Notes under the pieces: generated by a model
Told to the model about the DNA's origin: nothing
Seen by the model: the letters and a program-made list of their open reading frames with translations, nothing else
Databases searched by the model: none
Translations under genes and position numbers: made by a program
Part shown: one piece after another, positions 7,667 through 15,494 of the stretch
How the letters are laid out: each line of letters starts with the position of its first letter
How positions within the stretch are numbered: position 1 is the stretch's first letter
Origin: TWA4 sp034086685
GTDB taxonomy: Bacteria; Bacillota; Clostridia; Lachnospirales; Lachnospiraceae
NCBI GenBank assembly: GCA_034086685.1
Contig: JAXDZY010000110.1
Coordinates: 1-55,033, forward strand
Direction: 5' to 3'
DNA length: 55,033 bases

Positions 7667-9535
7667 TCAGGTGAACTGTTCCAGTACCCAGTCGATGTCG
7701 CCTGTAGTTTTCAGTTTTTCCAGACGTTCTTCATCTTCCAGCATGTTGCAGATTTCGCTGAGCAGATCCATATGCTCATTGCCGATACCGGCGATACCGA
7801 AGATCAGCTGTGCCTTTTCATCGCCGAAGTCTACGCCTTCGGGATACTGGAGGAAAACAATACCGGTCTTCTTTACGGTACGGTGTGCCTGGGTTGTTCC
7901 GTGGGGGATGGCTACACCCATACCCATGTAGGTGGTGATCAGTTTTTCACGTTCCTGCATGGCGTCGATATAATCGGCTTCTACATAACCCAGTTCATGA
8001 AGCAGCTCACCGGCAGCGCGGATTGCTTCTTCTTTTGTGACGGGCTTCTGTCCCAGTCGGATACCTTCTTTTACGATTACCTGCTTTTTAACGGGTACTT
8101 CAGGAATCACTATGTCTGTATTTTCACCTGCAGCAGGTGCTGCTGTTAAAGGAAGGTCATTGGTTGTTAACTGGAAATACAGATTATCCAGTTCGGGGTC
8201 AGCCAGGAAGTTGCCGATGGTAACCAGCTGTGCCTGGGGTGCGGATTTTTTCGCACGTTCAGCCAGAGTTGTCTGAACAACAGCGATATCACAGTCTCCG
8301 GGGATGTTGTCTACGGAGGTATTGATTACAGTGATGTCCGGGCGTGCTGCTTTGATTCTGTTGCGGAACTTGGTGGCGCCCATTGCGGAAGAACCCATAC
8401 CTGCATCGCAGGCGAAAACGATTTTCTTAATTTCACCGGTGCGTTCAATTGCTTTGGGAGCAGCCAGACCTTTGGATTCTGCTTTCATGGCTGCCATTTC
8501 ATTCTGTGCTTCTTCCAGACTCTTGCTGCCTGCCATTCTGACAATGGGGGAAGCAATGGCAAATGATATGCCTGCTGACAGAAGTACGCCTATGATAACC
8601 TTAAGCATATCGGAACCGGGTGTCATCATCAGGTAAGCGATGATGGAGCCGGGGGAAGCAGGTCCCTGCAGACCGCAGCCTGTAAGTGAGAACCAGAAGA
8701 TAGCAGCTACGTTACCAACGATGGGAGCAATGATTACCAGCGGGTTCATCAGGATGTAAGGGAAGTAGATTTCATGGATACCGCCGAACAGGTGAATGAT
8801 TACGGCACCGGGTGCGGAATCCTTTGTTGCTTTATCCTTGCAGAAGAACATGTATGCCAGCAGAACGCCAAGGCCGGGACCGGGGTTGGGCTCCAGCATG
8901 TACATGATGGATTTACCTGCTTCAGCAGCCTGTGCTGTTGCAAGGGGTGTGAAAATACCATGATTGATGGCATTATTCAGGAACAGAACCTTGGCAGGCT
9001 CGATAAATACAGCTACAAGAGGCAGCAGACCGTGATTAACCAGGATGTTGACACCTGCGGAAAGAACTCCGAGAACTGCGCTCATGAAAGGTCCGATTGC
9101 CAGATATCCCAGCATAGCCAGAAGCATACCGATGATACCTGCGGAGAAGTTGTTGATCAGCATCTCAAAGCCGGCGGGCATATGTCCGTCCATGGCTTCG
9201 TCAAATTTTTTGATACAGAAACCGGCCAGAGGGCCCATAACCATAGCTGCCATCAGCATGGTGATTTCCGTGTTGCTCATAATGGCACCGACTACGGCAA
9301 TTGCACCAACCACGCGGCCGCGGTCACCGCCGATCATTTTACCGCCCGTGGAAGCAATCAGGATGGGAATCAGGTATGTAAGCATGGGACCTACCATGCT
9401 GCTGAATCCCTTGTTGGGGATCCAGCCGGTATCAATAAATAATGCGGCCAGGAAACCGAAGGCGATTAAAGCCCCGATATTCGGCATGACCATTGCAGAC
9501 AAAAATTTACCAAAACTCTGTACTTTGCTTTTCAT
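7667..9535 (-). CDS. mtlA: mannitol-type PTS transporter, fused EIICBA
   Basis: This 622-aa protein takes up a hexitol and phosphorylates it at C1. The N-terminal IIC membrane domain (about 1-330) matches MtlA closely, with GGIHEIYFPY and FLNNAINHGIF. The IIB domain carries the phospho-cysteine in ACDAGMGSSAMG. The C-terminal IIA domain has the active histidine in AIPHGT and the NEHMDLLS region. The start at 9535 follows GGAGG and gives the canonical N-terminus MKSKVQSFGK; the longer frame from 9622 does not. It is the last gene of a minus-strand operon with a DeoR regulator, a zinc dehydrogenase and a PfkB kinase. There is no mtlD, so the true substrate may be a hexitol other than mannitol. 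Confidence 0.9.
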   Translation of the reverse strand: MKSKVQSFGKFLSAMVMPNIGALIAFGFLAALFIDTGWIPNKGFSSMVGPMLTYLIPILIASTGGKMIGGDRGRVVGAIAVVGAIMSNTEITMLMAAMVMGPLAGFCIKKFDEAMDGHMPAGFEMLINNFSAGIIGMLLAMLGYLAIGPFMSAVLGVLSAGVNILVNHGLLPLVAVFIEPAKVLFLNNAINHGIFTPLATAQAAEAGKSIMYMLEPNPGPGLGVLLAYMFFCKDKATKDSAPGAVIIHLFGGIHEIYFPYILMNPLVIIAPIVGNVAAIFWFSLTGCGLQGPASPGSIIAYLMMTPGSDMLKVIIGVLLSAGISFAIASPIVRMAGSKSLEEAQNEMAAMKAESKGLAAPKAIERTGEIKKIVFACDAGMGSSAMGATKFRNRIKAARPDITVINTSVDNIPGDCDIAVVQTTLAERAKKSAPQAQLVTIGNFLADPELDNLYFQLTTNDLPLTAAPAAGENTDIVIPEVPVKKQVIVKEGIRLGQKPVTKEEAIRAAGELLHELGYVEADYIDAMQEREKLITTYMGMGVAIPHGTTQAHRTVKKTGIVFLQYPEGVDFGDEKAQLIFGIAGIGNEHMDLLSEICNMLEDEERLEKLKTTGDIDWVLEQFT

Positions 9536-9591
9536 GTTGTAAACCTCCATAAATACGTGATGGCTGAAAATACTCCTGAGAGTCATCATGC

Positions 9592-9627
9592 AGTGTATGA
9601 AAGCAGCGTGATTGTTTTTCATACACT
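9592..9627 (-). other. stem-loop in the deoR-mtlA gap
   Basis: An 11-bp perfect stem (9592-9602 with 9617-9627) lies between the regulator and transporter genes and has no T-tract on the transcribed strand. It is more likely an mRNA processing or stability element than a terminator. Confidence 0.5.
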
Positions 9628-9685
9628 TACTGAATGGGGGATAATGGAAAGCACAACCGAAAATACGAATATATGGGAAGTTCTT

Positions 9686-10447
9686 TTAAAGAACAGTTAC
9701 ATTATATTCCCTGCACTTTAAGACAAATTCTTCCGGAAGGAGATCATCCGATACGATGATATCCACATCCTTCAGACTGCAGATATTGAAGGAGCTGACA
9801 GCGCCGATCTTGGAAGAATCCATGAGTACGATGGTCTGTCGCGACTGCCGCATGGCCGTCTGCTTCAATAACGCCTCGTCGTTGCTGCCACAGGTAAATC
9901 CCGTATCGTAGCTGAAGCTTGTCACTCCCAGATAGGTCTGGGCGAAATTGACCCGTTCCAGCTCATGAATGGCGGAATATCCGTACACACTCAGACTGTA
10001 GCGGTTCAGATTCCCGCCGGGCAGTGTGACAGATGGCTTTTCCAGATTGGCCAGCTCCGTGGCGCAGGTTAATCCTGAAGTGTATATCAGATTGGACTGA
10101 TCAGGGAAAATACGGGCAAATTCCGTTGTGGTGCTGCCGGAATCCAGAAAAATATTGGTATTCGGCTGCAGAAGCGTCAGCGCTTTTTTTGCGATGCGCT
10201 GTTTTGCCTGTATATTGCGCACGGAACGTTTGTTCATAAAATCATCCGTACCTATTACTACCTGTACAGATTTTGCTCCCCCATGGATACGTACGATCCG
10301 TTTCGTTGCATCCAGCGCTTTCAGATCGGTACGCAGAGTCATCTCCGAAACATCGGAAAAGGCCTTTTTGATTTGTGCGAAGCTTACTGTTCCGTTTCTA
10401 TTGATCAGTTCCACGATTGCATTTCTGCGACTTTCCATTGAATCCAT
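9686..10447 (-). CDS. DeoR/GlpR-family transcriptional regulator
   Basis: This 253-aa protein has an N-terminal winged HTH (about 1-60, including the VSEMTLRTDLKAL recognition region). The C-terminal DeoR sensor domain carries FLDSGSTT and the TCGSNDEALLKQ segment. These proteins bind sugar phosphates and usually repress their own operon. Its position inside the operon (kinase, dehydrogenase, deoR, mtlA) and the repeated boxes at the operon promoter make it the likely repressor. The start follows AGGAGG with 7-nt spacing. That ribosome binding site can be buried in a 10-bp stem with upstream mRNA. Confidence 0.92.
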   Translation of the reverse strand: MDSMESRRNAIVELINRNGTVSFAQIKKAFSDVSEMTLRTDLKALDATKRIVRIHGGAKSVQVVIGTDDFMNKRSVRNIQAKQRIAKKALTLLQPNTNIFLDSGSTTTEFARIFPDQSNLIYTSGLTCATELANLEKPSVTLPGGNLNRYSLSVYGYSAIHELERVNFAQTYLGVTSFSYDTGFTCGSNDEALLKQTAMRQSRQTIVLMDSSKIGAVSSFNICSLKDVDIIVSDDLLPEEFVLKCREYNVTVL

Positions 10448-10454
10448 ATCATAT

Positions 10455-10510
10455 CCTCCTGTTTTAAGGTCCGATGGACATCAGACCCCCTCAAAACAGG
10501 AGTCTGATGT
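10455..10510 (-). promoter_or_regulatory. two alternative stems in the dehydrogenase-deoR gap, one covering the deoR ribosome binding site
   Basis: Stem 1 is ACATCAGAC/GTCTGATGT (10478-10486 with 10502-10510). Stem 2 is CTCCTGTTTT/AAAACAGGAG (10456-10465 with 10493-10502), 10 bp and perfect, and it takes up most of the AGGAGG of deoR. The stem 2 upstream arm lies almost wholly in the loop of stem 1, so the two may exclude each other or form a pseudoknot. There is no T-tract. Confidence 0.5.
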
Positions 10511-10511
10511 A

Positions 10512-11780
10512 TTATTCTGTAACAAAATTAGCAAGAAGGTATTCTTCTGCTTCGGGTGACCACAGACCTTTGTTGGCATCAATGATATCTGCCAGAGCAA
10601 TCAGACGGGGATCATTTTCTGCTTCACCTCTTGCACGGAAATCAGTCAGTGCAGTCAGAGGCATGGACAGATGTGTATAGATCAGTTTCTTGCCGCCGGG
10701 GATTTTGGGCAGATTCAGAGTGGTATCTGCAGCTGCGTCAAGTCCGCCTACATGTGTTACCATAACAGCGGGATTGATACGTTTTGCAGCAGTCAGTTCC
10801 AAAGATTCGATCATATCTGCGGTGTTGCCGCCTGTGGTACCCATTACATGTGTAGAGTTGTAGTGTACATCGTAGAAATTCATTTCCGCACTGAATTTTG
10901 TATCAGTGGGTCCTGCAAAGAAGTTCAGGCAGCCATCGCGGCCCAGAATTTCGCTGGACTGTTTTACAACAGCAGCAACGGGTGCGTAGCAGAGAACATC
11001 ATCATAGCCTGTACCGCCGGAGATTCTGCGAAGTTCAGCAACCGGATCATCAAAATTGCCGGTATTTACAAAATGCAGTTCAATTCCCTGTTCAGCATAT
11101 TCAGCGGGAGGGAACAGGTGAGCTGCACGGTCCAGACGATCCTGATTCAGGTCGGTTACAACGACCATGGAGGGACGAACGTCACGATGCAGAGCGTAAG
11201 TCAGAGCACCCAGACCCATGGGACCTGCACCGGCCATGATCGCCAGCTTACCGCCTTCCCTGATACCCATCTGATGTGTGTAAACACCCATCTGTGTATG
11301 GTAAGCAGCATTGAATGCACCGATGCTGCAGGACATGGGTTCAGCCAGAGATGCTTCATAATATGCACGTCCGTTGTACTCCAGCATGCAGCCGCATTCC
11401 ATAACTTCTGAAGGGATGATGCAGTAGGTCGCATCTCCGCCGCAGAACTCATAAGAGTATCCGGGGCTCCACATGCTTCCCTTGTAGTTCAGAGCAGGCT
11501 GAATCGTAAACTTCATACCGGGTTTGAAACGGTCCTGATGGTTTTTGCCGACTTTTACGATGTCACCGGCAAATTCGTGACCGGCAATTGCGGGATGTTC
11601 TGCAACATCATCATGTACACGTTTGTGAGCCTCGCCAAGAGTTGCACACTTGTAGGTGGACATGCAGATACTGTCGGAAACAACTTTAACGAGAATTTCG
11701 TCATCGGTAATCTCCGGAAGTTCAAACTCATCCAGTCTCAGGTCATTGGCGCCGTGAATTCTAACAGCTTTAGCTTTCAT
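10512..11780 (-). CDS. zinc-dependent MDR dehydrogenase, sorbose-1-phosphate reductase-like
   Basis: This 422-aa protein is a medium-chain zinc alcohol dehydrogenase. The catalytic zinc ligands are in the Cys39 and GHE (67-69) motifs, and the Rossmann motif is GAGPMGLG. Its length and overall pattern resemble the SorE-type L-sorbose-1-phosphate reductases rather than short MDR enzymes. In this operon it probably oxidises the hexitol phosphate delivered by the PTS to a ketose phosphate. The start at 11780 follows a GAAAGGAG-type site; upstream in-frame codons give a non-family leader. Stem-loops flank the gene on both sides. Specific substrate unknown. Confidence 0.8.
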   Translation of the reverse strand: MKAKAVRIHGANDLRLDEFELPEITDDEILVKVVSDSICMSTYKCATLGEAHKRVHDDVAEHPAIAGHEFAGDIVKVGKNHQDRFKPGMKFTIQPALNYKGSMWSPGYSYEFCGGDATYCIIPSEVMECGCMLEYNGRAYYEASLAEPMSCSIGAFNAAYHTQMGVYTHQMGIREGGKLAIMAGAGPMGLGALTYALHRDVRPSMVVVTDLNQDRLDRAAHLFPPAEYAEQGIELHFVNTGNFDDPVAELRRISGGTGYDDVLCYAPVAAVVKQSSEILGRDGCLNFFAGPTDTKFSAEMNFYDVHYNSTHVMGTTGGNTADMIESLELTAAKRINPAVMVTHVGGLDAAADTTLNLPKIPGGKKLIYTHLSMPLTALTDFRARGEAENDPRLIALADIIDANKGLWSPEAEEYLLANFVTE

Positions 11781-11844
11781 AATAAAACTCCTTTCTATCA
11801 TATAAATTATTATGAACTTTTGCAATGAAAAATTTTAGAGGTCT

Positions 11845-11902
11845 CCCGGGAATTCCCTGTAAAAATTCCCGGGGTATACGGTGATAAGCGGTTTCACCGT
11901 AT
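11845..11902 (-). other. tandem stem-loops in the pfkB-dehydrogenase gap
   Basis: CCCGGGAATT/AATTCCCGGG (11845-11854 with 11864-11873) and TACGGTGA/TCACCGTA (11878-11902 region) sit back to back behind the kinase gene. Neither is followed by a T-tract on the minus strand, so read-through into the dehydrogenase is expected. They may set differential mRNA stability. Confidence 0.5.
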
Positions 11903-11961
11903 CGATATGTGACTGCAAGTGTCCATCATGCAATCTTTCTGCCATAGATTACATGAGTATC

Positions 11962-12894
11962 TTACATTCTGTGGAATACAACTTTGGGGATAAGTTCTTC
12001 GATTACACTGTATTCTGCAGCCTGAGTACCGCTGCACATTACATTGGCTGCGCCGGTGGCGGTGGAGAGACGAACGGTATCCTCCAGACTCATGCCCTTT
12101 TCCTCTGCTACAGCCAGAGAGGCAACCACGCTGTCGCCGGCGCCTACTGTGCTGCCTACGGGAACCTTCAGCCCTTCTGCGTAAATCGTTTCATCCGGTG
12201 TTACATACAGCGCACCGTCTCCTCCCATGGAAACAACGACTTTGCCGATACCATACTGTTTCATCAGATTGCGGGCTGCTTCGGCAAGTTCTTCGGGTGT
12301 TTCCAGTTTCCGGTTCAGCAGGCCGGAAAGCTCATGGTTGTTGGGCTTGATCAGGTAAGGGGAAGCTTTGATGCCCTCAGCCAGAAGTTCACCGTCAGCA
12401 TCCAGAAATACTTTTGCACCGGTTTCACGGATCGCTTTGATCCATACACCGTAGGTATCTTTCGGAGAACCCTTGGGGAGACTTCCTGCCAGAATGACAA
12501 TGTCGCCTTCAGAAATCATGGAAAGCAGCTGATTCAGCAGCTTATCAAGAATTTCTTTAGATACGGTAACACCGGGTTCATTAATGTCGGTGTTTGTGTG
12601 CAGTTCAGGATCAATAATCTTGAGATTGGTACGGGTTTCTCCCTCTACAAAGAGGAAACGGGACTCCAGATTCATCCTGTCCAGAGCGGCCAGGATGGAC
12701 TGACCTGTCTGCCCTCCCAGAATACCGGATGCGATACTTTTGCTTCCCAGTTTGTCAATAACTTTGGAAACGTTAATGCCTTTTCCGCCGGGATCAGTGC
12801 GCATGGCTGTAATCCGGTTTACACTGTCGATGGTCAGAGACGGAATCTCAACTGTTTTATCCAGAGCCGGATTCAGTGTGATGGTGTAAAGCAC
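11962..12894 (-). CDS. 1-phosphofructokinase-family (PfkB) kinase
   Basis: This 310-aa PfkB kinase belongs to the 1-phosphofructokinase/tagatose-6-phosphate kinase branch. Evidence is the N-terminus LYTITLNPALD, the substrate motif GGKGINVSK, and the ATP-site signature GSTVGAGDSV with the catalytic Asp. The start is GTG at 12894, after GGAGG with 7-8-nt spacing. It is the first gene of the minus-strand operon, directly behind a TTGACA-17-TATTCT promoter. With a PTS and a dehydrogenase that would yield a ketose 1-phosphate, the kinase would make the 1,6-bisphosphate for aldolase. fruK is the closest name, but the sugar is not proven. Confidence 0.88.
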   Translation of the reverse strand: MLYTITLNPALDKTVEIPSLTIDSVNRITAMRTDPGGKGINVSKVIDKLGSKSIASGILGGQTGQSILAALDRMNLESRFLFVEGETRTNLKIIDPELHTNTDINEPGVTVSKEILDKLLNQLLSMISEGDIVILAGSLPKGSPKDTYGVWIKAIRETGAKVFLDADGELLAEGIKASPYLIKPNNHELSGLLNRKLETPEELAEAARNLMKQYGIGKVVVSMGGDGALYVTPDETIYAEGLKVPVGSTVGAGDSVVASLAVAEEKGMSLEDTVRLSTATGAANVMCSGTQAAEYSVIEELIPKVVFHRM

Positions 12895-12990
12895 AATAGT
12901 AAACCTCCTTTGCAAAACAGGGTATAACTTTTGAGATATTTCAGAAAAGAAAGCTTTGAAAACTGCCCTGATTTATTTTTTCAAAACTAT

Positions 12991-13128
12991 TGTTTCAAAA
13001 GTTATAAACTGTTGTTTCAACGATTGTGACCTTAGAATATCATTGTTTTAACAATTTGTCAATGGTTTTTTGGAAAAAAATGAGAAAAATATTAAATCAA
13101 TTTTCGAAATGAAAGTTTTGAAACAAAA
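12991..13128 (-). promoter_or_regulatory. hexitol-operon promoter with repeated TTGAAACA boxes
   Basis: On the minus strand a TTGACA box (13062-13057) and TATTCT (13039-13034) are 17 bp apart. Two TTGAAACA boxes lie just downstream of the -10, at 13020-13013 and 12998-12991, exactly 22 bp apart (two helical turns). A third copy in the opposite orientation lies upstream in TTTTGAAACAAAA (13116-13128). A TTGTT/AACAA half-palindrome sits in the spacer (13043-13054). This arrangement suits a DeoR-type repressor, presumably the one at 9686-10447. Confidence 0.6.
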
Positions 13129-13284
13129 GTGAGACTTTCATTTATCGCTAAGTGCCTGCAGAGAGAAAAAAAGTATGAAAAATCTTCTGATTTATGATAA
13201 TATGGAGTTATCTGTCCGGCAGAAAATTTTAAATGTCTGACGGGTTTCTGTTTATAAATTTATTTAAGAGAAAGGGTGTATTTT

Positions 13285-13506
13285 ATGGCAATCTATGATG
13301 TACTGGTAGAATCAATCAATCCCTGCGGCGGTGACCGTCACAGCGATAAGAAATTCATGGAGGTGGAAACTGATGATCCTGTTGCCTATGTGAAGGAAAA
13401 CGGCCAGTGGGATATTATTGATGTGACGGAGACAAAAGACGGAGATCAGGTGATTACCACAGGCGATGGCAACGGCTATATCGTGAAATACGTATTTTCG
13501 GAATAA
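13285..13506 (+). CDS. small protein of unknown function
   Basis: This acidic 73-aa protein begins MAIYDVLVES, has no membrane segment and no catalytic motif that I recognise, and ends in an alternating beta-like pattern (GYIVKYVF). The start at 13285 follows AGAAAGGG; a GTG nine bases upstream is possible. Its stop codon overlaps the cytidine deaminase start (TAATG), so the two are translationally coupled. A role in nucleoside salvage is plausible only by context. Confidence 0.7.
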   Translation: MAIYDVLVESINPCGGDRHSDKKFMEVETDDPVAYVKENGQWDIIDVTETKDGDQVITTGDGNGYIVKYVFSE

Positions 13507-13949
13507 TGGGTATGGATCGTTATATGCTGGCGCAAAAGGCTCTTCAGATGCGGAAATTTTCCTATAGTCCCTATTCCGGCTTCTGTGTGGGGGCAGCATT
13601 GCTCACAGCCGGCGGGAAGGTTTATACAGGCTGCAATATTGAGAATGCCGCTTACACGCCCACCAACTGTGCGGAGCGGACGGCTTTCTTTAAAGCAGTA
13701 AGCGAAGGAGAACGGGATTTTCAGGCAATAGCCATTGCAGGGGGACACAAAGATGCAGAAGAACCGCTGGAATTGTGTGCTCCCTGCGGTGTGTGCAGGC
13801 AGGTAATGATGGAATTCTGTAATCCGGAGACATTTGAAGTGATTCTGGTTCGTTCAGAAAAGGATTATCGGGTATTTACCCTGAAGGAACTGCTTCCCAT
13901 GGGATTTGGGCCGGGCAATCTGGAAAAAGACGGGAGCGGCAGCGAATGA
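13506..13949 (+). CDS. cdd: cytidine deaminase
   Basis: This 147-aa protein deaminates (deoxy)cytidine to (deoxy)uridine. The zinc site is Cys55, Cys94 and Cys97, with Glu57 as proton shuttle, in the CAE and PCGVC motifs. The nucleoside-binding FVGA-like and NIENAAY segments are present (FCVGA 26-30, NIENAAY 44-50). The length is slightly above the usual 130-136 aa because of a short Gly/Ser-rich tail. Translation is coupled to the preceding small gene. Adenosine deaminase follows 67 bp later, giving a nucleoside salvage unit. Confidence 0.95.
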   Translation: MGMDRYMLAQKALQMRKFSYSPYSGFCVGAALLTAGGKVYTGCNIENAAYTPTNCAERTAFFKAVSEGERDFQAIAIAGGHKDAEEPLELCAPCGVCRQVMMEFCNPETFEVILVRSEKDYRVFTLKELLPMGFGPGNLEKDGSGSE

Positions 13950-14016
13950 AACAGAATATATAACGATGCAGGGGCAGAGAAATCTGCCCCATGTTCAACA
14001 GATTGGGGATGATATT

Positions 14017-14994
14017 ATGACGCGGGAACAGCTGAAACAGATACCGAAAATTGATCTGCACTGTCATCTGGATGGTTCTCTGTCACTGGAATGTGTCAGA
14101 GAACTGCTGGGACGTCCGGTAAGTATGGAAGAACTCCGGGCGGCAGACGATTGTGACAGCCTGAAAACATATCTGGAAAAGTTTGATCTGCCTGTATCTG
14201 CGCTGCAGACGGAAAATGGCCTGAGAAGAGCAGCGTATGATGTGGTGCGCAGTGTATCGGAGGAAAATGTCCGCTATCTGGAGGTGCGCTTTGCTCCTTT
14301 GTTATCTGTCAATGAACATCTGGACTGTGAAAGAGTTATAGGAGCGGTGCTGGAAGGACTTGAACGGGGACAGAAAGATTTTGGGGTAAAAGCAGGGGTT
14401 ATTGCCTGCGCCATGCGCCATCATACGCAGGAGAAGAATCTGGCCATGTTTCATGCGGCAAAGAGCTTCCTGGGAAAAGGACTCTGTGCGCTGGATCTTG
14501 CCGGAGATGAAGCAGCATTTCCCATGAAACAATTTGCCCATCTTTTTCAAAAAGCATCGGATATGGGATTTGTGTTCACCGTCCACGCAGGAGAATGCGG
14601 CAGTGTGGAAAATGTACTGGACAGCGTGGCATGCGGTGCAAAAAGGATCGGGCATGGGATCGCCCTTGCCGGTCATGATGATGCCATGAAGCTTTGTCTT
14701 GATAAAAAAATCGGTCTGGAGCTATGCCCCATCAGCAATCTTCAGACGAAAGCAGTTAAAAGTAAAGAAGAATATCCCCTCAGGCAGTTTCTGAATGCAG
14801 GGCTTTATGTAACGATCAATACAGATAACCGTACGGTCAGCAATACCACTCTGACCAGAGAACTGTCCTGGATTCAGAATCAGTATGGAATCACGGATCA
14901 GGAAATTTTCCGTATGGAAATGAATGCTCTGGAGGTGTCATTTGCGCCTGAGGAATGGAAAAAAGAACTGAAAGAAAATTTCAGAAAATTCTGA
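14017..14994 (+). CDS. add: adenosine deaminase
   Basis: This 325-aa protein deaminates adenosine or deoxyadenosine. The metal site and catalytic residues of the family are visible: HCH (His15, His17), HAGE (His190, Glu193), GHG (His213) and NTD (Asp270). The residue after Asp270 is Asn, where the classical motif has a second Asp; the following residues are still family-like. The start at 14017 follows GGGGATG-type sequence; the longer frame from 13906 overlaps cdd and adds a non-family leader. The last ~13 bases of the gene lie in a segment duplicated at 15421. Confidence 0.93.
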   Translation: MTREQLKQIPKIDLHCHLDGSLSLECVRELLGRPVSMEELRAADDCDSLKTYLEKFDLPVSALQTENGLRRAAYDVVRSVSEENVRYLEVRFAPLLSVNEHLDCERVIGAVLEGLERGQKDFGVKAGVIACAMRHHTQEKNLAMFHAAKSFLGKGLCALDLAGDEAAFPMKQFAHLFQKASDMGFVFTVHAGECGSVENVLDSVACGAKRIGHGIALAGHDDAMKLCLDKKIGLELCPISNLQTKAVKSKEEYPLRQFLNAGLYVTINTDNRTVSNTTLTRELSWIQNQYGITDQEIFRMEMNALEVSFAPEEWKKELKENFRKF

Positions 14995-15020
14995 ATATTT
15001 ATTTTACCAATAAAAAAAGA

Positions 15021-15048
15021 TTGACAAAATAAAAATATATGCTATAAT
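15021..15048 (+). promoter_or_regulatory. promoter of the first ncRNA unit
   Basis: TTGACA (15021-15026), 16 bp, TATAAT (15043-15048). Both boxes match the sigma-A consensus, so high-level expression is expected. The surrounding sequence is closely repeated at the second promoter. Confidence 0.8.
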
Positions 15049-15054
15049 AAAGCC

Positions 15055-15313
15055 ATAAAACAAAAGGAAGAGTACTGATTCACAGAATTTTATGAAAGGC
15101 GTGATTCCAATCAAAATTTAAATCAGAACTTATAATTTTATGAAAGCGAGGTACAGACCCCCTTAAAATTCAGCTTATCCCCGAAGTAGCGCAACGGGAT
15201 TCATAATTCAAAAGAAAGGATCGGTAAAGTCCAATGGGATGTGAAGAAACTATACAGTACTAAAGGATATCAGATAGAAGAAGCGTTTTTCTTATATTTG
15301 ATATCCTTTTTTT
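15055..15313 (+). ncRNA. putative structured non-coding RNA, copy A (about 260 nt)
   Basis: The unit lies between a consensus promoter and an intrinsic terminator and has no credible reading frame. It shares blocks with copy B downstream: a GGTACAGACC-like block after GAG (15148-15160), a 19-mer at 15172-15190 differing at one base from 15678-15696, an identical 12-mer AAGAAAGGATCG (15212-15223) and GGTAAAGTCCA (15223-15233). The 5' end AGTACTG (15071-15077) is complementary to CAGTACT (15255-15261) just before the terminator, which would close the RNA. I do not recognise the family. Candidates to test are raiA-type and other large clostridial RNAs. The ends are inferred. Confidence 0.6.
15262..15313 (+). 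terminator. terminator of ncRNA copy A
   Basis: An 11-bp stem AAAGGATATCA/TGATATCCTTT (15262-15272 with 15299-15309) runs into seven T residues, with inner AGAAG/TTCTT pairing. Confidence 0.8.
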
Positions 15314-15460
15314 GTGCGATCGGGAAACGCCGGTTTTCTCCGGGGGCGTCCGGCATCAGGGATATCCGGTGGATCATCGGGATCTTTCTGTTTCTGAGTT
15401 CTATAGTACAACATGATTTAACAGAAAATTCTGAATATTTATTTTTTATAAAAAAAGTAA

Positions 15461-15488
15461 TTGACAAATCCGAAAAGTATGCTATAAT
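15461..15488 (+). promoter_or_regulatory. promoter of the second ncRNA unit
   Basis: TTGACA (15461-15466), 16 bp, TATAAT (15483-15488). The flanking segment from CAGAAAATTCTGAATATTT (15422 onward) repeats the segment at the add stop codon in front of the first promoter. Confidence 0.8.
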
Positions 15489-15494
15489 GAAATC

